Source: DATEOR01 sp963766725 (GTDB lineage Bacteria; Actinomycetota; Thermoleophilia; Gaiellales; Gaiellaceae). From it: a stretch of DNA of 64,000 nucleotides. The stretch covers positions 1 to 64,000 of the forward strand of contig CAVYBK010000020.1 in NCBI GenBank assembly GCA_963766725.1, written 5' to 3'. Under the pieces are notes generated by a model, which was not told where the DNA came from, did no database searches, and saw only the letters and a list, made by a program, of their open reading frames with translations. Position numbers and translations under genes: made by a program. Positions 1 to 7,514 of this stretch are shown here, piece after piece; the stretch's first letter is position 1; each line of letters begins with the position of its first letter.

Positions 1-43
1 CATGGTAAGGAGGGGGTCGACGGTTCGAGTCCGTCAGAGGGCT
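1..43 (+). tRNA. tRNA-Thr(GGT), 3' half, cut by the window edge
   Basis: The window opens at the last base of the 5' anticodon stem. Visible in order are a 7-base anticodon loop ATGGTAA with anticodon GGT (Thr, codon ACC), the 3' stem GGAGG, variable loop GGGTC, a T-arm GACGG/TTCGAGT/CCGTC with a perfect stem, the 3' acceptor strand AGAGGGC and discriminator T. CCA is not encoded. The 5' half must lie to the left of the window, so completeness cannot be judged. A second copy of exactly this portion occurs at 17,471-17,513. Confidence 0.85.
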
Positions 44-81
44 TCGGCTCCTAGCAGGGCTTTCGGCGGAAGGCCTGAGGG

Positions 82-1302
82 CTACGCATCGCTTTCGGTG
101 CCTGATAGGTGCCCAAACGGCTCGAGTTTTGACTGGATGCGGGCTGCCCTCTCGACGAAAATGGCCAGCTTGGCGGGCGAAACAGTCGGCGATACCGGGG
201 CAAGCCCCGGAGAAGGACGCAGTCGACTCCCAGCACGATTGAGCCGGTCGTGCAAGCTAACCACCGGCAACTCGGTTGTCCTCGACGCTACCAGTGCCGG
301 CATTAGCGCCCGACGCGCACGGAGCGTGAGAAGAAGCGAACCGCAAAGTCCCAGAGCTGCCGCGGTGAGCGCCGCGCTCGTCAGCAGGAGCCCGGACGCA
401 AGCGAGAAGTTGAGCGCGACATTCTTCGAGACGCCGAGCGCGAACAGCACGCCGGCCGTCGTCCCCATGCCGGCGATGGCGCCGCCGGCGGTGATGGGAA
501 GAATCGCCGTCGCGGCGCTCACGCAGAGAACGACCAGCGCGAGCGCCGGCGAGAAGCGGACGCCGAGGGCGCTGAGCAGAAAGGCGCTGCCGAGAGCGCG
601 TGAGGTCCAGCAGCCGAGGAGCAGCAGACCCGCGACGAGCGTCGGCCGCGAGAAGCGCGTGCTGTCCGCAACGCGCCGGTAGACGGCCTGGAGCCGGTCG
701 GAGCGTCCGACGAGCGGGAGCCGTGAAACCCGCTGTCCGAGCGTGATGATCACGAGACAGCCGATGCAGAAGAGGACGACGACGACCATTGGCCCGCGGA
801 GGACCGGCCCGGACACCGCGAGGGCGTAGGCAGCCAAGGGGAGCATCGCCACCGCGTCGACCATGCCGAGGGCGACGATCGAGACGCCAATTGTCTTGAG
901 ACCCAGCCTCACTCCGCCCAACCTGCGGAGAGTGAAGATCTTCACAACGTAGTCGAGCCGGAACGGCAAAACGACCCCACTGGCAGCGGCCGCCCCACAA
1001 GACGCGAGACACCGTGCCCCGTCGGGGCGCTCGCGGCTGGGAAACAGCTGTCGCCATCCGAATGCGCGGAAGCCGAAGCTGGCCAGATACAAGCCTGCGG
1101 CGAGGAAGACAAGGAGGACGCGCGCGCCATCCAGGGGCCAGCTCGCGTCGGTCAAGTGCCGAGCGACGAGCACGCACGCCCCGAGCGAGCCAAGAGAGAG
1201 CCCTAGTCCACCGAGAACCCTCCAACGATGCGGGCTAAGGTGGACGCCGCGCCACTCGATTACGGGTCGGCTCACGCCGCCCTGGGGACGGACTGCAACC
1301 AT
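82..1302 (-). CDS. Lysylphosphatidylglycerol-synthase-TM-like (UPF0104) membrane protein
   Basis: A 406-residue polytopic membrane protein with about eight hydrophobic segments between residues 30 and 335, rich in the Gly/Ala/Leu stretches of the LPG synthase transmembrane family (flippase-like, YbhN/AglD2 type). The segment ILPITAGGAIAGMGTTAG matches the conserved glycine-rich loop of that family. Members flip or modify lipids or act in envelope glycolipid synthesis; the substrate here is unknown. No soluble lysyl-transfer domain is present, and the last 60 residues are polar and probably cytoplasmic. It lies directly next to the tRNA, on the opposite strand. Confidence 0.7.
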   Translation of the reverse strand: MVAVRPQGGVSRPVIEWRGVHLSPHRWRVLGGLGLSLGSLGACVLVARHLTDASWPLDGARVLLVFLAAGLYLASFGFRAFGWRQLFPSRERPDGARCLASCGAAAASGVVLPFRLDYVVKIFTLRRLGGVRLGLKTIGVSIVALGMVDAVAMLPLAAYALAVSGPVLRGPMVVVVLFCIGCLVIITLGQRVSRLPLVGRSDRLQAVYRRVADSTRFSRPTLVAGLLLLGCWTSRALGSAFLLSALGVRFSPALALVVLCVSAATAILPITAGGAIAGMGTTAGVLFALGVSKNVALNFSLASGLLLTSAALTAAALGLCGSLLLTLRARRALMPALVASRTTELPVVSLHDRLNRAGSRLRPSPGLAPVSPTVSPAKLAIFVERAARIQSKLEPFGHLSGTESDA

Positions 1303-1313
1303 TCGAAGCCCGT

Positions 1314-1598
1314 CTACCGCGAGAGCTTCTGAAGGTTCGTGTTCCCCGACTCGTCCACGCTGACCGATGTCCGGTGTTCACCGCCCCAGAGACCCAAGGT
1401 CACGAGATGGAGAAGGTGATTGGGTCGATGCCCGGTCAGGAGGATCGCCTGATAATCAGCCTGCGACTTGACTCGCGCACCCAGAGAAACCTGCCTGTGC
1501 ACGGCCCGCCCAAGGGCTTCTTTTCGCTCATCGGGCATCTTCCGCGTCGTCACGCCTTCCGTGGAAACGGAGCTTGGTTCGGAAACGGTGGTGGCCAT
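1314..1598 (-). CDS. Small conserved membrane-associated protein
   Basis: A 94-residue protein with a polar N-terminal half and a motif GHRPNHLLHLVTLGLWGG near residues 56-73. This resembles the NH-hLLHLxxxxLxxGLW segment of small actinobacterial membrane proteins of unknown function. A good ribosome-binding site (GAGGGAGG) stands six bases before the ATG. It ends just upstream of the UPF0104 gene on the same strand (gap 11 bases), so the two are probably co-transcribed. Only one weak hydrophobic segment is present, so it may be truncated relative to relatives. Confidence 0.5.
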   Translation of the reverse strand: MATTVSEPSSVSTEGVTTRKMPDERKEALGRAVHRQVSLGARVKSQADYQAILLTGHRPNHLLHLVTLGLWGGEHRTSVSVDESGNTNLQKLSR

Positions 1599-1983
1599 CG
1601 CGGCCTCCCTCAGAATTGCCCTGCTGACCGAGCCGCTACAAGTAAGTAGGAGGACTGCTTTCGTCCGGCGGTCACGCTCGCCTGTAGACGAGGAGACTCT
1701 TCAACAGAAGCGTAAACGCGAGTCTACCACGCCCTATACGCTCCTGGTCTTCCCGCCATGTAGCCGCATAAGGACGTGGCCAGGGATGTCGGTGCCGCGC
1801 GCCGGCGGCCAGTTGCCAACGGTGGCACAAAATCGCGGCTATGGTGGTTGTGCGCGGAAGGCCTAGCGCGGAAGCCGTAGAGGCTCCACAAGACTCCTTT
1901 TCGACTGTCTCATCTGGCCCAAGTGCCCTTAGGAGGGCTCGTCCGAGCTCTCCGTCCTTAGATCCACTCGATTGGAGCACTAC
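1599..1983. other. Intergenic region with no convincing gene
   Basis: This 385-base stretch separates a minus-strand and a plus-strand gene, so it must hold both promoters. An inverted repeat TGCCA-ACGG-TGGCA lies near 1,814-1,827 and could be an operator or small hairpin. I see no reading frame with good coding character and no confident -35/-10 pair. Confidence 0.3.
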
Positions 1984-2292
1984 ATGCATGCCATCGTGAG
2001 ACGCTACGAAGGAATCGACACGAAGCGCACCGACGAGCTCACGCGCAAGGTCGGCGAGAGCCTGACCCCGCGCCTCAAGAAGCTCGACGGCTTCAACGGC
2101 TATTTCCTCATCGAGGCCGACAACGGCGTCATGAGCTCGGTCAACTTCTTCGACACTTCGGCGCACGCCGACGAGTCGACGCGCGTCGTGGCCGAGTGGC
2201 TACGCGAGGAGAAGCTCGACACGGTTGTGCCGAATCCGCCCAAGATCACGGGTGGAAAGATCATCGTCGATGAGATGAAGGTCTGGGCGTAA
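1984..2292 (+). CDS. Dimeric alpha-beta barrel (ABM-like) protein
   Basis: A 102-residue protein of the ferredoxin-like, antibiotic-biosynthesis-monooxygenase-type fold, containing RRYEG, GFNGYFLIEADNG and NFFDTSAHADES segments typical of stand-alone dimeric alpha-beta barrel proteins. No catalytic residues can be assigned; relatives often act as stress or quinol monooxygenases or simply bind small ligands. I chose the ATG at 1,984 because GGAG lies six bases upstream; a TTG at 1,972 would add four residues but has no ribosome-binding site. A strong hairpin follows the stop. A related protein occurs at 53,121-53,429. Confidence 0.7.
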   Translation: MHAIVRRYEGIDTKRTDELTRKVGESLTPRLKKLDGFNGYFLIEADNGVMSSVNFFDTSAHADESTRVVAEWLREEKLDTVVPNPPKITGGKIIVDEMKVWA

Positions 2293-2320
2293 CAGCCCCG
2301 GCAAGACCACTCGACGCACG

Positions 2321-2348
2321 AGAGAAGGCCCGCTTGCGGGCCTTCTCT
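2321..2348 (+). terminator. Rho-independent-type hairpin
   Basis: AGAGAAGGCCCGC, a TTGC loop, then GGGCCTTCTCT form a long near-perfect stem 29 bases after the stop of the preceding gene. No long T-run follows, which is common in high-G+C genomes. Confidence 0.7.
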
Positions 2349-2430
2349 GCGTAACGGCCTTCCTCGTCCAGCACTCCATCGGGCTGGCACGGAATGGGAA
2401 GGCTGTCTCAGCTGAGCTGTTGTGCGCTGG

Positions 2431-3756
2431 CTAGTTGGCTAGCTGAGCTCCCGGCACCACGAGTGCCGGAAGGTCGTTTCCCCGGTAGCGATCGAGCTCG
2501 CCACTGACTTTGCCCGTGCGAAGGTCGACTGCGACCGGTGACTGGCGGCCTCGCCAGACGTAGGCGTACGGCCCGGCCGTCTCAACGAAGTAGATCGGCT
2601 CGTTTTCGAAGAGATGGAAGCGCTCTTGGCCGTCGAGGCCGTACCCCGTCAGGCCCACGCCCCTCGTCTCCTGGGTCGCGTCGTTCCCAGTAGTTCCATA
2701 CGCGAGAAGCGTTTCCGCCGAGAAGGAGACCTGGCTTGGGTGCTCGTCGAGGATGCGTTTCGTCCACCGGCGCACGTCGATGAGCGCGAGTCCGGCCGGC
2801 GTCGTCTGCTCAGCGCCCTTCGCCCGTTGGTGGGTGTCCTGGCCGCAGACGGCGACGAGATGTTCGCCAACCCACACCGCCTGCCTCTCCGCGCCTTCTG
2901 CCGTCTTCGCCTCCGCTGCGGGCTCAAGCCAGTTCCGTAGGCGGCCGAGCAGCGAGACGGGCTCGTGCACGTCGTGGTAGCCCACTCGTCCGCTGGCGAG
3001 ATCGACCTCGGCGACCGGCCCCGCGGCGGGAACGACGAGCGCGCGTGCTCCCGCGGGATCGACCGCGAGCGCTGGAATCGCGAGGCGCTGGACGGAGCGT
3101 TGAGGGTCGATCGTCTCAAGCCCGGCGGGTACGTCGGCAAGCCCGATCGAGCGTTGGTCGCCGGCGCTGTCCACCAGGAGCAACCTCGCGGGGCCGATGT
3201 GGCCGATGGGCGCGAGCAGGAGAGCGAGACCTTCCTGCGTCCTGGCGACCGCGACAAGCGTCCCCTCGATCGCCTCACGGGAGACGATTCGGCGCTCGAA
3301 CGGATCGATGACGACGAGGGCGTGATTCGCCGCACCCCACTCGACGAGGGCGAGAATGCGCCGTTCTGTTGGCCAGGCGAGCGAGGTGACAGCCGGCTCC
3401 TCCGGCGGGCGGGCGAAGTCGCGCGGGAGCGGCAGGACCTTGTCGAGACGCATTCGGCGGATGTCGACGATGCGAATTTCGAGCGGCGCGGCGCCCGCCA
3501 GGGCGACCAAGGATCCGTCCTTCGAGAAGCTCCAGGCTCCGCCGTTGTGCCCGAGCCTCACCGCCTGTGAGGACGGCGCGAGCGAGGTCCGAGTGAACCG
3601 GCGGAGAAGGGTGCTGTCGTCCTCCTGCCAGACGATGCCGAGCACCGTCCCTCGAGGCGCCTGGGAGAAGGTAGGCACAGCTTCCTGGTCGCCACCTCCC
3701 ACCGAGCAGGCGGCAACGACACCTGCGAGCGCGACGAGAGCAAGACCTAACCTCAT
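2431..3756 (-). CDS. Secreted lipoprotein with repeated WD/beta-propeller-like strands
   Basis: A 441-residue protein beginning with a lipoprotein signal (LGLALVALAGVVAAC, lipobox VAAC), so it is probably anchored outside the membrane. The body contains repeats of the form 'value shown, then valine-rich strand' (IRIVDIRR, LVVIDPFERR, LALIDVRRW, PVAVDLRTGK), as in beta-propellers that log or bind ligands. Function unknown. I prefer the ATG at 3,756 over a GTG at 3,795 because the signal peptide starts there. A palindrome 93-107 bases upstream (3,849-3,863) could regulate it. Confidence 0.6.
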   Translation of the reverse strand: MRLGLALVALAGVVAACSVGGGDQEAVPTFSQAPRGTVLGIVWQEDDSTLLRRFTRTSLAPSSQAVRLGHNGGAWSFSKDGSLVALAGAAPLEIRIVDIRRMRLDKVLPLPRDFARPPEEPAVTSLAWPTERRILALVEWGAANHALVVIDPFERRIVSREAIEGTLVAVARTQEGLALLLAPIGHIGPARLLLVDSAGDQRSIGLADVPAGLETIDPQRSVQRLAIPALAVDPAGARALVVPAAGPVAEVDLASGRVGYHDVHEPVSLLGRLRNWLEPAAEAKTAEGAERQAVWVGEHLVAVCGQDTHQRAKGAEQTTPAGLALIDVRRWTKRILDEHPSQVSFSAETLLAYGTTGNDATQETRGVGLTGYGLDGQERFHLFENEPIYFVETAGPYAYVWRGRQSPVAVDLRTGKVSGELDRYRGNDLPALVVPGAQLAN

Positions 3757-3848
3757 TCCGGGTCCACTACGTCTATGCGGTCTTTTCAGGTCCACCAGCT
3801 TGACAGCCCCTAGACGTCACGTAGGCGCCTGTTGTCCGCCATGCGTTT

Positions 3849-3863
3849 TGCAAACCGTTTGCA
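3849..3863. promoter_or_regulatory. Palindrome resembling a LacI-family operator
   Basis: TGCAAAC-C-GTTTGCA is a perfect 7-base inverted repeat around one C. It resembles the A/T-flanked central-CG operators bound by LacI/GalR regulators, although those normally have an even centre. It lies upstream of the minus-strand lipoprotein gene. No LacI-type regulator is encoded in the window. Confidence 0.35.
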
Positions 3864-3956
3864 CTGGGCCGCTAGCCGGGCGCGCGCTCGAAGCCTCGCC
3901 CTCCCCGCATCGCCTGACGCCGCCGATCGCGGCCACCGACGAAGCTAGACGGCGCC

Positions 3957-4154
3957 CTAGAGCAGAATCCGCGAGGCAGTCTCAATCGGACAGCCACGAG
4001 TTACGAGCTTGCGCGCCTCCGCAAGGTCGATCCCGGTGCCCGCCAAGACCACTGACTCGGGATAGGCAAAGCCGAGTCGCGTGAACTGAGCCAAGCGCCA
4101 AAGGAAAGTGCTCCGCTCCTCCTCCGCACAGCGGTCGAAGACCTCGTCTTCCAT
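3957..4154 (-). CDS. Small conserved protein, unknown function
   Basis: A 65-residue protein starting MEDEVFDRC. The ATG is preceded by a strong GAGGAAGAGGAG ribosome-binding region. The second half (RLGFAYPESVVLAGTGIDLAEARKL, interrupted here after GTGID, then VTRGCPIETASRILL) has the look of small actinobacterial proteins with a short helical module and one Cys near the C-terminus. I assign no activity. It is on the same strand as the lipoprotein downstream, 200 bases away, with a palindrome between them. Confidence 0.55.
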   Translation of the reverse strand: MEDEVFDRCAEEERSTFLWRLAQFTRLGFAYPESVVLAGTGIDLAEARKLVTRGCPIETASRILL

Positions 4155-4338
4155 CTCTCCTCTTCCTCTACTCGTACGCCTTCCGCGCCCGGAGCGAAGA
4201 CAGGAAGCTGCCACAGCGCTGTCTCCTCCAGTGTCGATCACACCTTGCCCCGAAGGGCGCAGAAACGTCATCCCTCGAAGGAGTGAATCGGCGTCCCTGC
4301 TTCTCGTTCGATCAGCTGCGTGTCTACGCTATTTCCGC

Positions 4339-4400
4339 CTACGGCTCCCGCCCGAGCAGCCGAGCGACGACGGTGCGAAGGAGCTTGCGCGGCGAGCGCG
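4339..4400 (-). repeat. Micro-ORF repeat copy 1 (3' part only)
   Basis: Minus-strand reading gives RSPRKLLRTVVARLLGREP followed by TAG, matching the C-terminal 19 residues of the 28-residue peptide family. Upstream the frame runs open, in a different frame, into the end of the membrane protein gene at 4,409, with no start codon at the expected place. It therefore looks like a 5'-truncated copy. Leu codon 16 is CTT here, a different synonym from the intact copies. Confidence 0.7.
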
Positions 4401-4408
4401 GGCCCGTC

Positions 4409-4813
4409 TTAGGACTCGAACCGCACGCCCGTGGCCACCGCCAACAATCCGACAGCGGCGACCGAAAGGAGGGCGACAGCGGTCGCCAGCGGCCACCGCC
4501 ACGGCCGTCGCATTGCCTGCGTGCATCCGGCGATGTAGACGACCAAGCCCACAAGCGGCCCGACCCAGATCCATGCTCCGGTCGGCCCGCCGATGCCGTA
4601 GAACCAAAAAACTGCGACGACATACACCCCGATCGCCGTTGCGACTGTGGTACATCCGACTGCGAACAGGCGCCGCCGTGAGTACTGTGGCCAGACTTCT
4701 TGGCCGAGTACGGCGGTCAAAAGCGGGATCCCGACGATGGCGAACGGGCCGAGCGGCAGGAGGTAGAACGGGCTGCCAAATACCGCAACGGCCTTGGCGA
4801 TTCGACGGCTCAT
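4409..4813 (-). CDS. Small four-helix membrane protein, unknown function
   Basis: A 134-residue protein with four hydrophobic segments (about residues 12-36, 50-70, 80-96, 105-128) and a short basic linker YSRRR between the first two. No motif identifies a function. The ATG is preceded by GGGG eight bases upstream. Micro-ORF repeats flank it on both sides: copy 2 ends 76 bases upstream and copy 1 begins 9 bases downstream. Confidence 0.55.
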   Translation of the reverse strand: MSRRIAKAVAVFGSPFYLLPLGPFAIVGIPLLTAVLGQEVWPQYSRRRLFAVGCTTVATAIGVYVVAVFWFYGIGGPTGAWIWVGPLVGLVVYIAGCTQAMRRPWRWPLATAVALLSVAAVGLLAVATGVRFES

Positions 4814-4888
4814 GCCCCGATCAGGCCCGCATAGCGTCGACAGTGATAGCTACTCGCGTTCTCACGACCGTTTGAGGTCTTCGTCGGT

Positions 4889-4975
4889 TCAGCCCTGCGG
4901 CTTTAGCGCCCTCCGCCCGAGCAGCCGAGCGACGACGGAACGTAGGAGCTCTGGGAACCACGCGCCTGCGGCCAT
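4889..4975 (-). CDS. 28-residue Arg/Leu-rich peptide, divergent copy 2
   Basis: An ATG-to-TGA frame of exactly 28 codons plus stop, the same length as the other complete copies. The core is kept (ELLRSVVARLLGRR) while the first nine residues differ and the tail is ALKPQG instead of KP. The stop is therefore displaced, and overall length was retained only by a compensating change at the start. It sits 22 bases downstream of the 4,998-5,471 gene on the same strand. Confidence 0.45.
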   Translation of the reverse strand: MAAGAWFPELLRSVVARLLGRRALKPQG

Positions 4976-4997
4976 GGCGAGCCGGGCGCTGATCCGA

Positions 4998-5471
4998 TCA
5001 GGGCGACGTTGGGGTGCCGGTCTCCGTCGTCACGGTGTCCTCCAGCGTCTCGGTGACCGTCTCAATCACGGTGGTCGTGTTCTGCACGGTCTCGGTGACC
5101 GTCTGGATCACCGTCGTTGTGGGGAGCGTCAGGATCCCTTCGGGGAGCCTCCTCGACCGCAGGCCAGAGCTCAAAGGCCCCTCGGGCGGTGTTGCGAAGT
5201 ACACGCTGCCCCGGGTGCGCAGCCGCAACGGTCCCTCCACGGTTTGAGTCTCGATTCCGCTCCGCTTGGTCCTCCAGCGGATGACGCGGTGAACCTGCCC
5301 TTCCGTCGTTACGACCTCGACGCGTCCAGTCTCGGTCACGCCGTGGCGGACACGTTCCACTGCCCCCTCGGCGACGCTGCCCTCGGGTGACCACGCCACC
5401 GCCGCCACGACGCCAAGCGAACCGCAGACGAAAAGACCGACGATCAGCACGATGACCTTGATCCTCGCCAT
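4998..5471 (-). CDS. Membrane-anchored exported protein with Thr/Val repeat tail
   Basis: A 157-residue protein with one N-terminal transmembrane or signal segment (residues 4-27), a charged extracytoplasmic domain (about 30-110) and a C-terminal tail made of imperfect repeats TTTVIQTVTETV and TTTVIETVTETL, then a Thr-rich end. Such Thr/Ser-rich tails usually form an extended surface stalk or a glycosylated linker. No enzyme motif is visible. Micro-ORF copies lie 64 bases upstream and 22 bases downstream on the same strand, so all three may share a transcript. Confidence 0.6.
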   Translation of the reverse strand: MARIKVIVLIVGLFVCGSLGVVAAVAWSPEGSVAEGAVERVRHGVTETGRVEVVTTEGQVHRVIRWRTKRSGIETQTVEGPLRLRTRGSVYFATPPEGPLSSGLRSRRLPEGILTLPTTTVIQTVTETVQNTTTVIETVTETLEDTVTTETGTPTSP

Positions 5472-5534
5472 TTCAGACCACGGACTCTAGCCCCGTCGCG
5501 TCCTCGAGGAACGAGTGAAGGAGGGGAGAGCGCG

Positions 5535-5621
5535 CTAGGGCTTCCGCCCGAGCAGCCGAGCGACGACGGCGCGTAAGAGCCTGCGCGGGGAGCGTCGGCC
5601 GTTGTCGAGGAGCAGCGGCAC
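5535..5621 (-). CDS. 28-residue Arg/Leu-rich peptide, intact copy 3
   Basis: GTG start, 28 codons, TAG stop. The N-terminal part is MPLLLDNGRRSP and the C-terminal part RRLLRAVVARLLGRKP. Net charge is about +7; the second half can form an amphipathic helix with Leu/Val on one face and Arg on the other. Compared with copy 12 the differences in the conserved part are synonymous (CGA for CGC, TCC for TCG, TTA for CTG, GCT for GCG, TAG for TAA). It lies 64 bases upstream of the Thr/Val-tail gene. Function unknown; a membrane-active or nucleic-acid-binding peptide is possible. Confidence 0.6.
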   Translation of the reverse strand: MPLLLDNGRRSPRRLLRAVVARLLGRKP

Positions 5622-5686
5622 GCCCCTCGTCGGCGGGACCGCTAGGTGGGCACCCGCCTGATCTCAGGGTCGGCGAGCACGAACTC

Positions 5687-5704
5687 CTCCCACAAGAGTG
5701 GGAG
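5687..5704. terminator. Hairpin in divergent intergenic region
   Basis: CTCCCAC-AAGA-GTGGGAG is a perfect 7-base-pair stem with a four-base loop. It lies between the minus-strand peptide copy 3 and the plus-strand lipoprotein gene, so it may be a transcript leader structure rather than a terminator. Confidence 0.3.
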
Positions 5705-5813
5705 TGAGTCTCGGTATGCGGTGAGACGAAGAAATCGGGAGGAGTCGGACTAGCTGCCCAAGCCCGGAACCGCGCTCACGGACGAGGTGTACCTTCAGCG
5801 AGGATCCCGCGCG

Positions 5814-6347
5814 ATGATCCGAATTGTCCTCGCCGTTGCTCTGACCGTCATCTTCGCAGGATGCTTGGATTCTTCTGAGGAAGACGGCGTGAAGAAGCAG
5901 ACCTCCGCTGTGCGGACGACGGCCACCTCCTCCATGCCGGAGTCGAAAGCGGCGGCGGACTCGTGTCCCGTTACCCGCCCAAACGGGGATGTCCCCCCCG
6001 GAGAGACCGTGAGTCCGGGATCACGCTATCTCGGCAACGACGCGCTATGGACTGAGCTTTATCCCAACCCGCTCCGCCCACGGCCCGAGGACATCCACAA
6101 GGACCGGAGCATCGAGATCAAGGTCCCTTGGTGGCGCGGCGTTTCGGGGCGGTTGACGATCGTCGGTCGGAGACTCGACGCGAGCGCTCCGCCCCTCTCC
6201 GCATGGATTCCGACCGGGTACGGTCGGAAGGGCTTCCAGTCGACCGCGATCACTTTCCCGACGCCCGGCTGTTGGGAGGTCACCGGCAGTGTCGGAGACG
6301 CGAGTCTCACGTTTGTCAGCCTCATCGTTGAGCCCGGCGAGGAGTAG
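5814..6347 (+). CDS. Small exported lipoprotein, unknown function
   Basis: A 177-residue protein with a clear lipoprotein signal MIRIVLAVALTVIFAGC (lipobox FAGC). The mature part begins with an acidic, Ser/Thr-rich linker and then a compact domain with two Cys residues (SCPVTRP and GCWEVTGS). The latter resembles the C-terminal strand of immunoglobulin-like carbohydrate- or ligand-binding lipoproteins in Actinobacteria. The ATG at 5,814 is preferred over an upstream ATG at 5,787 because it starts the signal peptide. A hairpin terminator follows. Confidence 0.65.
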   Translation: MIRIVLAVALTVIFAGCLDSSEEDGVKKQTSAVRTTATSSMPESKAAADSCPVTRPNGDVPPGETVSPGSRYLGNDALWTELYPNPLRPRPEDIHKDRSIEIKVPWWRGVSGRLTIVGRRLDASAPPLSAWIPTGYGRKGFQSTAITFPTPGCWEVTGSVGDASLTFVSLIVEPGEE

Positions 6348-6380
6348 GCGCTCGGATCCGCTCCCTAGCCTGAGAAGACG

Positions 6381-6399
6381 GCCGTCCCTGCCGGACGGC
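6381..6399 (+). terminator. Hairpin terminator after the lipoprotein
   Basis: GCCGTCC-CTGCC-GGACGGC, a perfect 7-base-pair stem 34 bases after the stop codon, followed by TCTACC. Confidence 0.6.
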
Positions 6400-6413
6400 T
6401 CTACCCTGCTCCG

Positions 6414-6500
6414 TTAGTGCTTCCGCCCGAGCAGCCGAGCGACGGCGGCGGGTAGGAGCTTGCGCCCCGAGCGACGGCCATTATCGAGCGCTGTTGGCAT
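6414..6500 (-). CDS. 28-residue Arg/Leu-rich peptide, intact copy 4
   Basis: ATG start, 28 codons, TAA stop. The N-terminal part is MPTALDNGRRSG and the C-terminal part RKLLPAAVARLLGRKH. Asp-Asn is encoded GAT AAT here but GAC AAC in copies 3 and 12, Pro2 is CCA, Arg9 is CGT and Leu16 is CTA, all synonymous with the other copies. An AAGGAAG sequence lies about 11 bases upstream of the ATG. The copy lies between convergent neighbours, so it would need its own promoter. Confidence 0.55.
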   Translation of the reverse strand: MPTALDNGRRSGRKLLPAAVARLLGRKH

Positions 6501-6645
6501 CGGGCTCGGCTTCCTTCTCTCGGTAGTCCACAACCGCCGTCACGATGGCGCAAGAAATCGGCCTTCGGCGGCATCTCAAATGGTAGGAGCCATGCGCGCT
6601 GGGCTGCGGCAACCCGGGATGCGCGTGGCTCCCTTACGTGCGGAC

Positions 6646-6708
6646 CTAGGCCTTCCGCCCGAGCGGCCGAGCGACGACGGCGCGGAGGCTTGCGGCGAGC
6701 GGAAGCAC
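6646..6708 (-). repeat. Micro-ORF repeat copy 5 (deleted N-terminal part)
   Basis: Minus-strand reading gives SLRAVVARPLGRKA then TAG, in the conserved frame. The segment encoding DNGRRSP and the first residues is replaced, and a GTG at 6,708 could start a 20-residue product that overlaps the end of the neighbouring membrane gene. Confidence 0.6.
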
Positions 6709-6998
6709 TAGTAGGCCCGCGCGCGCGGGTCGCGCCATCCGTACCTGCTGCCTCCGTAAGAGGCTAGGTCGGCAAAGACGCCGAGGATGACGAGGATCCA
6801 CTCCCATCCGTCGACCCCGTATCCGCCCGTATTCCACAGGATCACATAGAGCAGCGTGGTGATCGGCAGAAAGAGGAGACCGAGAAGCGGCCAGATGAAC
6901 GCCCCCGTAGCACGATCGATCCAGGGAGTGAAGATCCACGTCAGGATCAGGGCCAGTCTGGGCGAGAGTGCCGCGATCAGCACGAACAGGCAGCCCAT
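6708..6998 (-). CDS. Small conserved membrane protein
   Basis: A 96-residue protein, MGCLFVLIAALSPRLAL at the N-terminus, with three hydrophobic segments and many Trp/Tyr residues (FTPWID, GYGVDGWEW). Proteins starting MGCLFALLA-SPR are widespread small actinobacterial membrane proteins without assigned function. AGGAAAGGA lies seven bases upstream of the ATG. Decayed repeat copy 5 begins at its stop codon. Confidence 0.65.
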   Translation of the reverse strand: MGCLFVLIAALSPRLALILTWIFTPWIDRATGAFIWPLLGLLFLPITTLLYVILWNTGGYGVDGWEWILVILGVFADLASYGGSRYGWRDPRARAY

Positions 6999-7514
6999 CC
7001 AATTGTCCTTTCCTCTTCGTTGGGTGCCGGAGGGTGCCAGATAGACGCATCTCCGTCAATGAAAGTGGAAGGCCGGGACCAGCCCCGTATCGGATGAAGC
7101 TTTTCCGGCCTGGGCCTTGCGGTAGCAGGTCTGGTGCCTTCACGCCGATATCCTGGCCCCAGGATGACGCCGCACCGCGCTTACCGCCCTCCTAGCGTTG
7201 CCAGCCTGAACGTACGAGGCCACCTGTTCCGTGCCAGGGGTAAAGCGAGTCTCTAAGCCTGCAGCAATCGTCGAGTCGCCGCATGGGGCGCACGGGCGAT
7301 TTGGGCGACAACCGTCGAAGCTGCTGCCCATGTGCCCAAGCGCCACCCGTGTGATGCGCTCAGCGGCAGGCGCTATCGTTGAATGAGACCTCGCCTTTCA
7401 CTTGGCTTCGCTGTACATTCGGTAGGGGCTCTGACCGGAGGGGGTTCTGGTTGCCCTTCGCAAACGCATGAGTGGTCGCTGGACCGGCTTCGGCTCTGAT
7501 CTCCGAGGACAAAG
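6999..7514. other. 516-base intergenic region, nothing convincing
   Basis: Lies between the divergent small membrane gene and the hybrid kinase and must contain both promoters. I find no reading frame with coding character, no tRNA-like fold and no clear riboswitch. Frames open here have atypical composition. Confidence 0.4.

Noticed and set aside
1672..2166. Long minus-strand frame opposite the 1,984 gene
   Set aside because: It is the antisense shadow of a well supported gene.
4413..4430. T-loop-like GGTTCGAGTCC on the minus strand
   Set aside because: No flanking stems pair; it encodes the last residues (RFES) of the 4,409-4,813 protein and is probably chance.
7140..7346. Open frame upstream of the hybrid kinase
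   Set aside because: Unusual composition, no ribosome-binding site, no regular protein pattern; open by chance in G+C-rich DNA.
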